64,000 nt of DNA from Paenibacillus stellifer (GTDB lineage Bacteria; Bacillota; Bacilli; Paenibacillales; Paenibacillaceae): assembly GCF_000758685.1 (NCBI RefSeq), contig NZ_CP009286.1, positions 2,076,501-2,140,500 of the forward strand. Reading direction: 5' to 3'. Under the pieces are notes generated by a model. The model saw only the letters and a program-made list of their open reading frames with translations, was not told the DNA's origin and made no database searches. The translations under genes were made by a program, and so were the position numbers. Shown here piece after piece: positions 24,622 to 32,966 of this stretch. Within the stretch, counting starts at the first letter, position 1; every line of letters starts with the position of its first letter.

Positions 24622-26715
24622 ATGAGCGAACGAATCAGCATTGCCGAGAACGGGCTGCATCTGGAGCTGGAAATCCACGAAGGGGATGTCCGTCTGCTGC
24701 ATTTTGGCGCCTTCCCTTATACAGAAGGCAGCATTCAAGATAAGAATAGACCGGGGTTCCGTCTGCTGGAGGTCCAGCTGTCCGGCGAGGACCGGGCGGA
24801 ATATCACGGACGGACGCACCGCGCTTCGTATCCGGGCCTGCGCATGGTGTATGACGGACACCGCGATACGGCCGGCGAGAGCGGCCGCAAGCTTGAAATT
24901 ACCCTCAAAGACCCGGTTACCGGGCTTCGGGCGGTTCAGCATATCCAGTTCTTTACCGGTATTTCTGTCGTCCGCTGCTGGACAACCTTGACTAACGGCG
25001 GCGAAGCTTCGCTTGGCGTGGAGTATGTCTCGTCCTTTGCGCTCACAGGCGCGGACAAGGAAGGCGCAGGCGACCGCAGCGGGAAGATGGAAGTGACGCT
25101 CGGCCACAGCGGCTGGTCCAGCGAGCTGCAGTGGAAGACCTACACGCTGCCCGAGCTCGGCATGTCCCATTTGGCGGACCGCGGCTCGAAGCGGATCGCC
25201 GCCAGCAATACCGGCTCCTGGTCTGCTGCGGAACTTATGCCGATGGCGGTCATGACCAACAAGGAGCATGGCTCGAGCCTGTTCTGGCAGATCGAGCATA
25301 ACGGCTCCTGGCACTGGGAGCTGACCGACCAGTATGATCAGCTGACGCTGCTTGCCGGAGGACCGACGGAGCATGACAATCACTGGTGGCTGAATCTGGC
25401 GCCCGGGGAAGAGTTCCTCTCCGTGCCTGTAGCGGTAGGATCAGCCATGGGCGGCTTTCGGGAGGCGGCGGGAGCGCTGACGGCTTACCGGCGGGTAATC
25501 CGCAGACCGAATGATGACAACCGCCTGCTGCGCGTCATCTTCAACGACTATATGAACTGTTTGTGGGGCAACCCCACAACGGAGAAGCTGCTGCCGCTTA
25601 TTGACGCTGCGGCGGATATCGGCTGCGAATACTTCTGCATCGATGCCGGCTGGTATGCTCCCGGAGAATGGTGGGACGGCGTAGGAGAGTGGATGCCTTC
25701 CAAGGAACGCTTCCCGGAAGGGATCAAATACGTGCTCGATTACATCCGGAGCAAGGGTCTCATCCCCGGTCTCTGGCTGGAGATCGAGGTTATGGGCATC
25801 AACAGTCCGAAGCTGGCTGACACGGACGACAGCTGGTTCTTCATGCGCCACGGCCGGCGGGTGATGGACCGGAGCAGATATCAGCTCGATTTCCGGAATC
25901 CGGCGGTTATCGCGCATGCTGATTCGGTGATCGACCGGCTGGTGAACGAATACGGCGTCGGCTATATCAAGATGGATTATAACATCAATGCAGGCATCGG
26001 CACGGAATCGGACGCTGACAGCTATGGCGCCGGTCTGCTTGAGCATAACCAGGCTTATCTCCGATGGATTGACGGCGTCTTCGCCCGGTATCCGGAGCTG
26101 GTCATCGAGAACTGCTCCAGCGGCGGAATGCGGATGGACTACGCGATGCTGAGCCGCCACAGCATTCAATCGACGAGCGATCAGGAGAATTATGTGAACT
26201 TCGCTTCAATCGCTGCCGGAGCGCCTGCCGCGCTAACACCGGAGCAGGCGGCGGTATGGTCTTATCCTCTGCGGGAAGGCGATGATGAGGAGGTCATCTT
26301 CAACATGGTGAACGCGCTGCTGCTGCGCGTCCATCAGAGCGGCCATCTCGCGGAGCTCAGCCCGCGCCGCCGCGGACTTGTCAAGGAGGCGCTAGACCTG
26401 TACAAGCGCCTCCGGAGCGACATCGTCGAAGCGCTGCCGTTCTGGCCGCTCGGGCTGCCGGATGCCGCAAGCGGCTGGATCAGTCTCGGCCTTGAACGGG
26501 GCGACCGCCGCTACATCGCCCTCTGGAGAACCGGCGGGGATGAGCCTGCCGCCGAGCTTAAGCTGAAGGAGCTGGCGGGCAGGGAGGCCGAAGTATCCTG
26601 TATCTATCCCCGCGAGCATGGCTGCAGCCTGGAGTGGAGAGCGGAGGAAGGGACGCTGAAGGCTGCGATTCCTCCGGGAATCACAGCCAGACTTCTGGAG
26701 CTTACCCTGAAGTAA
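24622..26715 (+). CDS. Alpha-galactosidase, glycoside hydrolase family 36-like
   Basis: A 697-residue enzyme. An N-terminal beta-sandwich (1-300) precedes a (beta/alpha)8 barrel with CIDAGWY, GLWLEIEVMG, the nucleophile strand GYIKMDYN, ENCSSGGMRMD and the acid/base strand IQSTSDQENY. A C-terminal beta domain closes the protein. The enzyme removes terminal alpha-galactose from melibiose- or raffinose-type sugars; alpha-N-acetylgalactosaminidase is an alternative within the family. There is no signal peptide, so it acts in the cytoplasm on imported sugar. The ATG at 24622 is chosen; a TTG four codons upstream has no useful spacing. It is the last gene of the sugar locus. Confidence 0.88.
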   Translation: MSERISIAENGLHLELEIHEGDVRLLHFGAFPYTEGSIQDKNRPGFRLLEVQLSGEDRAEYHGRTHRASYPGLRMVYDGHRDTAGESGRKLEITLKDPVTGLRAVQHIQFFTGISVVRCWTTLTNGGEASLGVEYVSSFALTGADKEGAGDRSGKMEVTLGHSGWSSELQWKTYTLPELGMSHLADRGSKRIAASNTGSWSAAELMPMAVMTNKEHGSSLFWQIEHNGSWHWELTDQYDQLTLLAGGPTEHDNHWWLNLAPGEEFLSVPVAVGSAMGGFREAAGALTAYRRVIRRPNDDNRLLRVIFNDYMNCLWGNPTTEKLLPLIDAAADIGCEYFCIDAGWYAPGEWWDGVGEWMPSKERFPEGIKYVLDYIRSKGLIPGLWLEIEVMGINSPKLADTDDSWFFMRHGRRVMDRSRYQLDFRNPAVIAHADSVIDRLVNEYGVGYIKMDYNINAGIGTESDADSYGAGLLEHNQAYLRWIDGVFARYPELVIENCSSGGMRMDYAMLSRHSIQSTSDQENYVNFASIAAGAPAALTPEQAAVWSYPLREGDDEEVIFNMVNALLLRVHQSGHLAELSPRRRGLVKEALDLYKRLRSDIVEALPFWPLGLPDAASGWISLGLERGDRRYIALWRTGGDEPAAELKLKELAGREAEVSCIYPREHGCSLEWRAEEGTLKAAIPPGITARLLELTLK

Positions 26716-26739
26716 CAGAACACAACATGAAGAATGATG

Positions 26740-26787
26740 AAGGACCCGCCAGCCGCGAATTGCGGCGTGAGCGGGTCCTTCTTTTTT
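26740..26787 (+). terminator. Strong terminator after the alpha-galactosidase
   Basis: A perfect 10-bp stem AAGGACCCGC/GCGGGTCCTT with an inner CCGC/GCGG stem, followed by CTTTTTT. Confidence 0.88.
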
Positions 26788-26828
26788 GGGTTAGACACAC
26801 AAGCACAAGGGTCAGCCCTTTCATGGGA

Positions 26829-27038
26829 TTAGCTGGAGCTTCCGTAGCGATTCTTGTAATGGCCGTGTCCATAGCGGCTTCCGCCGTGACGCGAGTCCGA
26901 TGAATTGCGTCCATAGTAGCCGCTGCTGGAATGCCTCCCATACTTCTGCCTGCCCTTATGGCTGCTCGAATAGCGGCGGCCTCTATGGGTGGAGTGATCG
27001 ACCGAATGAAGCACTTTGCTTAGCAGTTTTCTCAGCAT
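26829..27038 (-). CDS. Small basic His/Arg/Ser/Tyr/Gly-rich protein
   Basis: A 69-residue protein from the ATG at 27038, which follows AAGGAGGAGCTATCA; an upstream in-frame start would add 22 residues but lacks such a site. After the helix MLRKLLSKVLHSVDHSTHRG the rest is low complexity: RRYSSSHKGRQKYGRH, then GYYGRNSSDSRHGG and YGHGHYKNRYG. The composition recalls small coat-type or nucleic-acid/metal-binding proteins of sporeformers. I do not recognise a named family. It is divergent from abrB. Confidence 0.65.
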   Translation of the reverse strand: MLRKLLSKVLHSVDHSTHRGRRYSSSHKGRQKYGRHSSSGYYGRNSSDSRHGGSRYGHGHYKNRYGSSS

Positions 27039-27325
27039 TGATAGCTCCTCCTTATCGGTTGGTATAGCGTTTACTACGGGAATGGCCGCATAACCGTTTC
27101 GCAATTACATCAATTTTTAATAAAACATGACGATTATCCCCGGGAAAATGCCCGAAATCTAGTCAAATCGCACTAATTTTCAAACATAAATGTAAAAAAT
27201 TAATTAAATAATTCGATATATAGTTTAGAGAGAACGAGTTTCTCTTCGAAAACGCTTCTATGTCGAATTATTTATATTATATGAAGTATTTTGTCGATTA
27301 GTATCAAAAGATGTAGAAATTTGAT
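27039..27325. other. AT-rich intergenic region upstream of abrB
   Basis: No coding frame is convincing here. The sequence is markedly AT-rich compared with the surroundings and contains runs such as ATTAATTAAATAATTCG and TATTTATATTATATG. It may bind global regulators and carry additional abrB promoters; only the promoter at 27326 is clear. Confidence 0.4.
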
Positions 27326-27354
27326 TTGACAGGAAAGAAGTAACACTTTACAAT
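27326..27354 (+). promoter_or_regulatory. abrB promoter (sigma-A type)
   Basis: TTGACA (27326-27331) and TACAAT (27349-27354) with a 17-base spacer. Transcription would start about 90 bases before the abrB ATG, leaving a leader that could hold regulator sites. Confidence 0.65.
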
Positions 27355-27450
27355 GCAAGTTAGAAAGTAACAAATTTTTAATGTTTGAAAAAGCGATGTA
27401 AGTGGATTGTAAAGCCTATATATAGTGTGATATCGAGGAGGATACTTGGG

Positions 27451-27708
27451 ATGAAGGCAACAGGAATTGTTAGAAAAGTAGACGAACTGGGACGCATCGT
27501 GATTCCGATTGAGCTGCGCCGTACCATGGGGATCGACATCAAGGATCCGCTTGAAATTTTTGTCGACGGCGAGAAGATTATTCTTAGAAAATATGAACCA
27601 ACCTGTATTTTCTCCGGAAGCTCGGAGAACCTGATCAACTTCAAAGGTAAAATGGTCAGCCGAGACATTCTGGATGAACTGCTTGAGAGCTTTAATAAAC
27701 AGAACTGA
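27451..27708 (+). CDS. abrB: Transition-state regulator AbrB
   Basis: An 85-residue DNA-binding protein. The N-terminal swapped-hairpin AbrB domain is well conserved (MKATGIVRKVDELGRIVIPI, then ELRRTMGI and DPLEIFVDGEKIILRKY). The C-terminal half (CIFSGSSENLINFKGKMVS) forms the second dimer interface. AbrB represses stationary-phase, biofilm, antibiotic and sporulation genes in growing cells. The ATG at 27451 follows GAGGAGG by 9 bases, and the MKATG start is the family norm. It is slightly shorter than B. subtilis AbrB (96 residues as I recall), close to paralogues such as Abh. Confidence 0.9.
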   Translation: MKATGIVRKVDELGRIVIPIELRRTMGIDIKDPLEIFVDGEKIILRKYEPTCIFSGSSENLINFKGKMVSRDILDELLESFNKQN

Positions 27709-27753
27709 TTCCATTAACCGATTTCGATCATTAAGACCATTTAATAGTAATTA

Positions 27754-27800
27754 TAACGGCAGACCGGCTGTTTCCGAAGAGGAGCAGCCGCCTGCCGTTA
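27754..27800. terminator. Bidirectional terminator between abrB and the PadR gene
   Basis: TAACGGCAG-a-CCGGCTG pairs with CAGCCG-c-CTGCCGTTA; TTTGC follows on the plus strand. It lies between convergent genes. Confidence 0.7.
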
Positions 27801-27806
27801 TTTGCT

Positions 27807-28322
27807 TCAGTCGCCGGATTTCCCCAGCATCTCCTCAAGCTTGACGATGAACGCTTTGTACTGCACAAGTCCGAGCTCCATACACAGCTTCTGATACGGA
27901 CCGGTGACGGAGTCGAGCTTCCGGTACTTGTCTTCAAGATCGTCATACATCCGCTTCTTCTCCTCAAGCGCACGGCGGATTATACCGTTCATCGCCTCCG
28001 GGTCCGCCATATCCCCGAAATAGAGATGCATCAGAAAGTCGGACCGGAGCAGCTCCGGTTCAGCCGCCCTCTCCAAATATTCCCGGAAATGCTCTTTGCC
28101 TTTCTCCGTCACGGTGTATACATTTTTGTCCGGCTTGCCCTCTTGCCTGATGGATTCCTTTGTGATCAGTTCGAGGCCTTCCATTTTGGTCAGCGTGGGA
28201 TAGATGGTTCCGTAGCTCGCATCGAAGAAGAACGAGAAGTATTGCTCGAAGTGCTGCTTGATATCATAGCCGGAACGCGGCTCCTTACATAGCAGACCAA
28301 GTATGACGTCCTGTGTGTTCAT
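27807..28322 (-). CDS. PadR family transcriptional regulator
   Basis: A 171-residue regulator. The N-terminal winged helix is typical of PadR: ILGLLCKEPRSGYDIKQHFE, then YGTIYPTLTKMEGLELI and a wing KNVYTVTEKG. The C-terminal half (95-165) is the helical Vir_act_alpha_C dimerisation and effector domain. The family commonly represses transport or stress genes and responds to aromatic compounds or antibiotics. It lies 117 bases behind a YhgE-type membrane protein on the same strand, whose upstream region carries a large inverted repeat, so that gene is the likely target. Confidence 0.88.
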   Translation of the reverse strand: MNTQDVILGLLCKEPRSGYDIKQHFEQYFSFFFDASYGTIYPTLTKMEGLELITKESIRQEGKPDKNVYTVTEKGKEHFREYLERAAEPELLRSDFLMHLYFGDMADPEAMNGIIRRALEEKKRMYDDLEDKYRKLDSVTGPYQKLCMELGLVQYKAFIVKLEEMLGKSGD

Positions 28323-28439
28323 GAATGCTGCCGCCCCTTTTCAGCCTGTTTCTTCTTGAATCTTAACATACCATAACCTGCGTCCCGGGCAAAAGGCAAG
28401 GCTTTCATCAGGAAGCCAACCGGCCTTCATCCGCTTGCG

Positions 28440-29612
28440 TCAGGAGATGCTTGCAGTAGATTCGGCTGAGGGCGAAGGCTGGGGCGCAGCCGCGCGGTCC
28501 CGTCGAAGACCGGTCAGGAGGATGCACAGCGCCGCAGCCGCACCGCCGATCAGAACGAGTCCGGTGAAATCCCGGCCAAGCCCCGGGCCACCGATGATGA
28601 GATTCATGATGCCATCCACGGCATAGTAAGCTGGAAAGACCGTGCCGACTGCGTTATACAAGGGAGACAGCACTTCCCGGGGAATCGTAGCTCCCGAGGA
28701 GAGCATCTGGATGGACAGCAGGGCGATATTCACCCAGGCGCCGATATCGCCGAGGAGGAACAGCGACATTTGGGCCACGAACATGCAGGCGAGAATGACG
28801 ACGAACTCGAACGCCCAGAGCGCCAGGAACCCCCGTTCGGCTGAAATGCCGAGGCCGTAGGTCATGCCCGCTCCGGTAAGCGATACAAGAGCCGCCGTGA
28901 CGCCGGTGATGACAAAACGAGCCGCCAGTCTCTGCCACTTGCCGGACTTACCCTCCAGGAGGGTGGAGGCTTTCGCAAGATTCATCGCAAGCATCATAGC
29001 CCCGGTGAAGGAGGCGGTAACGAACATGAGCGGGACCATAAGCTTGGCGAAATTGTCGACGGGATGCAGAGTTACGACATTGGACGAGATACGTCCGGTA
29101 ATGCTGTTCTTCAGGATGCCGGCCTGCTGCTCCAGAAGGCTCAGGGATTTGACAAGACTGTCCAGCATGGTTTCATTGACATGACCGTTCAGTGAAGCCG
29201 TAATTTTGCCAGCTGCGGTTCCCATGGCTGTAGAGACCATCGACGGGTTGGAGGCATTGATGTAGTAAGTGATGGAGGGATGCGCGGCGGAATCGGCCAG
29301 TGAGCCGGAGAAGCCTTTGGGAATAACGACGATCATGCGGATTTTCCGGTTCTCCAGCGCTTCCTTCGCAGCCGTCAGGGTCATCGGATAGCGGGTTTCA
29401 AAGGTCAGCGAAGCCGCGATTCCGTCAGCAAGCGGCTTGGACGCCGATCCGTCTTCATTCACAATGGCAACCGGCAGCTTGTTCACGCGGTCGGTTACAT
29501 GATCATAGCCGGTAATCCAGATCGTGCTGAAAAAGACTTGAAACAAGACGGCGGTGATGATTCCGACCACAGTCAACGGATGCTTCAGGAACAATAGAAT
29601 CGTTTTGGTCAT
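28440..29612 (-). CDS. YhgE/Pip-type ABC-2 membrane protein
   Basis: A 390-residue membrane protein from the ATG at 29612, which follows GGAGGCAAACCT. One transmembrane segment near the N-terminus (HPLTVVGIITAVLFQVFFST) is followed by a large outside domain of about 200 residues with the YhgE-type strand KLPVAIVNEDG and ENRKIRMIVVIPKGFSGSL, then five C-terminal segments. This matches the YhgE / phage-infection-protein branch of ABC-2 permeases. Its role may be efflux or type VII-like surface export. It is the likely target of the PadR regulator downstream. Confidence 0.82.
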   Translation of the reverse strand: MTKTILLFLKHPLTVVGIITAVLFQVFFSTIWITGYDHVTDRVNKLPVAIVNEDGSASKPLADGIAASLTFETRYPMTLTAAKEALENRKIRMIVVIPKGFSGSLADSAAHPSITYYINASNPSMVSTAMGTAAGKITASLNGHVNETMLDSLVKSLSLLEQQAGILKNSITGRISSNVVTLHPVDNFAKLMVPLMFVTASFTGAMMLAMNLAKASTLLEGKSGKWQRLAARFVITGVTAALVSLTGAGMTYGLGISAERGFLALWAFEFVVILACMFVAQMSLFLLGDIGAWVNIALLSIQMLSSGATIPREVLSPLYNAVGTVFPAYYAVDGIMNLIIGGPGLGRDFTGLVLIGGAAAALCILLTGLRRDRAAAPQPSPSAESTASIS

Positions 29613-29622
29613 AGGTTTGCCT

Positions 29623-29683
29623 CCATTTATATATCGAATTGAAATATAACAATTATAAATATAACAGAACGATATATAAATGG
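29623..29683. promoter_or_regulatory. 14-bp inverted repeat upstream of the YhgE-type gene
   Basis: CCATTTATATATCG (29623-29636) and its exact complement CGATATATAAATGG (29670-29683) flank a 33-base spacer that contains ATATAAC twice (29644-29650, 29659-29665). The repeat lies directly before the start codon. Dyad arms about 47 bp apart (4.5 helical turns) could bind two dimers of the adjacent PadR regulator; that link is inferred. Confidence 0.6.
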
Positions 29684-29832
29684 CAAAGGGCATTTGTTTG
29701 ACATCATCATACGCCGCTGCTTCAGTGTCATGATGGACATTGCCGCCAGTTTTCATTATGATAGGGCGTGAAAAAAGACAGGGACCGGGAAGCTTGGTGA
29801 ATTCCCGCGACACCACGGGAGGGAAATGTACG

Positions 29833-30540
29833 ATGGCTAGAGAAACCGGGCAGCGAGATGTGCCAGTCAGCCTGGCGAAGCCTGAAGCGATAATCTTCGA
29901 TATGGACGGCACGCTGTTCCAGACGGAAAGCCTGCTGCTGCCGGCTTATCACAAAATGTTCGATATCTTAAGAGAAGAGGGCTTGTATTCCGGACCGACG
30001 CCGCCTGAGGAACGGATCTTGAGCGGCCTCGGACAGCTGCTGTCCGAGATTTGGAAGAACGTAATGCCGGATGTTGACGAAGCGGTTCACCGCCGGGCGG
30101 ACGAGATTTTGCTGAAGCTGGAAATCGAAGGGCTTAAGGCGGGAATCTCCACGCTGTATCCCGGCGTGGAAGGGACGCTCCGGAAGCTGAAGGAACGGGG
30201 AGTGCGCCTGTTCGTATGCAGCAACGGGCTTGAGGATTATATCCACAGCATCGTCACGGTACACCGGCTGCAGGATGTCTTCGAAGGCTTGTACAGCGCC
30301 GGGGGGCAGGGGACCTCGACCAAAGTTCAGCTGCTGCGGCTTCTGCTGGACCATTTCGGAATCGGCAAGGCCTGGATGGTGGGTGACCGCTCGTCTGATG
30401 TTCAGGCCGGTAAGGAGAACGGACAGACTGTCATAGGCTGCGGATACGCGGGCTTCGGACGCGATGAAGAGCTGAAGGGATCGGATGTCATCATCAGCTC
30501 CTTCGATGAGCTGATTGGACTGTACGACAGTGCCGAGTAA
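29833..30540 (+). CDS. HAD superfamily phosphatase (phosphoglycolate phosphatase-like)
   Basis: A 235-residue HAD hydrolase. The nucleophile motif is FDMDGTLFQTE (Asp23 and Asp25), motif II lies in LFVCSNGLEDYI, and motif III/IV in KAWMVGDRSSDVQAGKENG. A helical cap domain occupies about 35-100. It probably dephosphorylates a small sugar or glycolate phosphate; the sequence does not fix the substrate. The ATG at 29833 follows GGGAGGG. It stands alone and is divergent from the YhgE-type gene. Confidence 0.82.
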   Translation: MARETGQRDVPVSLAKPEAIIFDMDGTLFQTESLLLPAYHKMFDILREEGLYSGPTPPEERILSGLGQLLSEIWKNVMPDVDEAVHRRADEILLKLEIEGLKAGISTLYPGVEGTLRKLKERGVRLFVCSNGLEDYIHSIVTVHRLQDVFEGLYSAGGQGTSTKVQLLRLLLDHFGIGKAWMVGDRSSDVQAGKENGQTVIGCGYAGFGRDEELKGSDVIISSFDELIGLYDSAE

Positions 30541-30595
30541 TTAGCCGAGCGAGAAAATCATCAGCTGTGAATCATCATCACGAGCGCTGCGCGCG

Positions 30596-30643
30596 AAGGG
30601 CCGCTTCCGCCCGCCGAAAGGCTGGGCAGGAGCGGCCTCTTTG
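30596..30643. terminator. Terminator between the HAD gene and the ATP-grasp array
   Basis: GGCCGCT (30599-30605) pairs with AGCGGCC (30631-30637) around an inner GCCC/GGGC stem; CTCTTTG follows on the plus strand. It sits between convergent units. Confidence 0.6.
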
Positions 30644-30665
30644 TATCTTTGTCACTTGATTGCAG

Positions 30666-31805
30666 TTATTCCTCCGCCGATTTCTTCGGAGGAGGGGGCG
30701 CGACTTTGTTGCGGTACAACCAGAGGGCGTATTCCAGCGGCCGCCGCAGCGCCTTGCGGTACGTATCCGATTCACCGGCCCGGAAGAACACCTCGCGGGC
30801 CGGCTTCGGATTAACCTCCAGAATATAGATCCGGCCTTCACGGTCGATGGCGAGATCGAGCGCCAGCTCACACAGCGCCCCGAAGCTCTCCTCCAGAAAG
30901 GCTGCGGCGTCAAGGCCGAGCTTCCCGGCGCTCTGGATCACCTGGGCCGCCTTCTCTCCGCTGCCGAGCCATTCCTTCAGCAGCGTCTCGGCCCTCGCCG
31001 CATGGCCTCCGCCATGCAGGTTGGACGTCACACTCCGGCGGGCGCCCACCCGGCCGGCCATGCCGGTCAGCTCCCATTTCCCCTCGCCGTTCTTCTGGAC
31101 CAGCATCCGGTAATCATGAACCCGGCCGTCCGGCAGACGAAGCGGGATGCCCTGCTGGATCAGGAACCGGCCTCCGAGACACCATCTCCGGACGATCGCC
31201 TCCAGCTCCGTCAGCGACACCCTGCGGGGTGCGATGATCTGCCGGTTCTGGCGCCGGCCCTGCATATCGAAGCGGCCCGCCGGATGCTTCGGCCGCTCGA
31301 TGCGGAGAATGCCTCTGCCGCCGGTTCCGTTGATCGGTTTAATGTAGAGAACCGGATTCTCCTTCAGCATCCGGCGGAGATCGGCGGATGAACGGTACAG
31401 CAGCGTGTCAGGGAGATGCGGCCGGAATCGCGACTTCTGCTCAAAGGTCTGATGAATCGTCCACTTGTTGCGGAGCGGGCGGTTGAGAAAGGCGAGATGG
31501 CTGTATTTGGATCGGAATTCCAACAACTGCTGGAATCGTGCGCTTCGCTGAATGCGGCAGCGGTCGTAGATCATGTCGGGGAACGGGCGCCATCCCCGGC
31601 TCCACCGTCCCGCACCCGGGTCGAATATGAGCGCATGAACCCGCTGGCCGCGGTTGTCGACATCGGCGGGCGTAAAGACGAAGACATCGAGGCCGAGCTT
31701 GCGGCCTTCGACAATCATTTTGCGGTACACCGGCTTCTCTTCAAGCTGCCTGGCGTTGTTCAGATACAGGGTAAGAATGCCTAAGACGGGTTGGGACAAG
31801 GACAT
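30666..31805 (-). CDS. YheC/YheD family ATP-grasp protein (fifth of five)
   Basis: A 379-residue short-form (YheC-like) member with no N-terminal extension, starting PVLGILTLYLNNARQ. Family landmarks are FLNRPLRNKWTIHQ, the ATP-binding strands YIKPINGTGGRGI, VQKNGEGKWELTG, SNLHGGG, and the metal-binding strand IYILEVNPKP with Glu and Asn. It carries the variant LCELALDLAID where the paralogues have LGE. The C-terminus is Pro/Lys-rich. ATP-grasp enzymes join a carboxylate to an amine or thiol via acyl-phosphate; B. subtilis YheC/YheD are spore coat associated. It is last in the operon, 45 bases behind the previous gene. Confidence 0.85.
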   Translation of the reverse strand: MSLSQPVLGILTLYLNNARQLEEKPVYRKMIVEGRKLGLDVFVFTPADVDNRGQRVHALIFDPGAGRWSRGWRPFPDMIYDRCRIQRSARFQQLLEFRSKYSHLAFLNRPLRNKWTIHQTFEQKSRFRPHLPDTLLYRSSADLRRMLKENPVLYIKPINGTGGRGILRIERPKHPAGRFDMQGRRQNRQIIAPRRVSLTELEAIVRRWCLGGRFLIQQGIPLRLPDGRVHDYRMLVQKNGEGKWELTGMAGRVGARRSVTSNLHGGGHAARAETLLKEWLGSGEKAAQVIQSAGKLGLDAAAFLEESFGALCELALDLAIDREGRIYILEVNPKPAREVFFRAGESDTYRKALRRPLEYALWLYRNKVAPPPPKKSAEE

Positions 31806-31850
31806 TCACCTTCTTGCATTGGTATTGGGATCTTGGTCTTCCTTCAAGCT

Positions 31851-32966
31851 CTAGCGGGAGCCGGCGGACTGCCGGACCAAATAATGGCTGTACTGAAAGA
31901 TCCGCTCCAGCGACAGCTTGCGGATTTCCGGCTCATCGAACTTCATCGGACGGGAATTGGCCTCGAAGAACCACAGCCCGCCCTTGTCGTCGACGCCCAG
32001 ATCCATCGACATCTCCCCGAGAGTATGGCCGGAGGACCGTTCGATCTGGCGGGCGATCAAGAGGGCGGTGGAGGTGACGTTCTTCAAGGTCGCGGAAGCC
32101 TTGTCGGGTCCGAACATCGCTTCCAGCATGCTCGACGGATTCTCGACCGAGCCGCCGCGCGGGACATGTGTGGTAATGCTGCGGGCGCCTGCCAGTCTGG
32201 CACCGATCCCGGTGACTCCCCAGCCGCCCCTGCCGTTCTTCTGCAGCAGTACGCGCAGGTCGAAGGGCCGGCCCTTGTAGGTTGCCAGCTCAATCATCTC
32301 CTGGGCGATATAGTGCGTTCTTCCCGTTTCCTTCTCAATGCGGGACCATAGCCGTTCTATGGAACCGGACTTGTAGGTCGCGCTCTTTCTCTCGCTTTGA
32401 ATTTGCAGGCGGTAGGGAAGCGGGCTGTCTTCGGTAAACCTGATCCGCATGATCCCCTTCCCGGCTTTGCCGCTCTCTGGCTTCAAGTAGAGGCCGTGAT
32501 GATTCTTCAGCATCACTGAGAGTGTACGGCCGTTTCTTAAGCGCCTGGTTGCCGGTACATGGCGAAAGGCCGCCCGGGACTCTTTGAGCCATTCGAACAG
32601 ATTCCATTTGTTGAAAAAGTAAGGATTGTACAGCCGAATGCCCGGATATTCCAGACATTCGGCGATTTTTCGGGCGACGGACGGCTTTGCTTCATCCTCC
32701 CGGGCCGGGATGCGGTTGTAGATCACCTGGGGCGAAGGAAGCTCCGCCGAGATCCATGTTTTGCCTGGGCCGGGAACATAGCCGTTGATCGACGGACGAT
32801 CCAGCTTCAGGTCGCGCACGGTCACCACGTAGGCGAGGAAACCCATATCGTTGCCAGTCCGGATAATGTCACGGAAATTTTTGTGGTTGCCCCGGAACAG
32901 GCGGGTCTTGTCGGCGATCGTCAGGATCGCCACGACGGGCTTGCCGTCATTTGTCCGCATATTCAC
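31851..32966 (-). CDS. YheC/YheD family ATP-grasp protein (fourth of five)
   Basis: A 371-residue short-form member. It opens VVAILTIADKTRLFRG; ATP-grasp landmarks are LYLKPESGKAGKGIMR, LQKNGRGGWGVTGIGAR, THVPRGG, LGEMSMDLGVD and WFFEANSRP. The usual SKPGRS after the metal-binding strand is SRPMKF here. The start is GTG at 32966, overlapping the stop of the preceding gene (ATGTGA), or an ATG two codons further; GGAGGAGGG lies upstream of both. Translational coupling with the third gene is likely. The substrate is unknown. Confidence 0.85.
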   Translation of the reverse strand: MNMRTNDGKPVVAILTIADKTRLFRGNHKNFRDIIRTGNDMGFLAYVVTVRDLKLDRPSINGYVPGPGKTWISAELPSPQVIYNRIPAREDEAKPSVARKIAECLEYPGIRLYNPYFFNKWNLFEWLKESRAAFRHVPATRRLRNGRTLSVMLKNHHGLYLKPESGKAGKGIMRIRFTEDSPLPYRLQIQSERKSATYKSGSIERLWSRIEKETGRTHYIAQEMIELATYKGRPFDLRVLLQKNGRGGWGVTGIGARLAGARSITTHVPRGGSVENPSSMLEAMFGPDKASATLKNVTSTALLIARQIERSSGHTLGEMSMDLGVDDKGGLWFFEANSRPMKFDEPEIRKLSLERIFQYSHYLVRQSAGSR

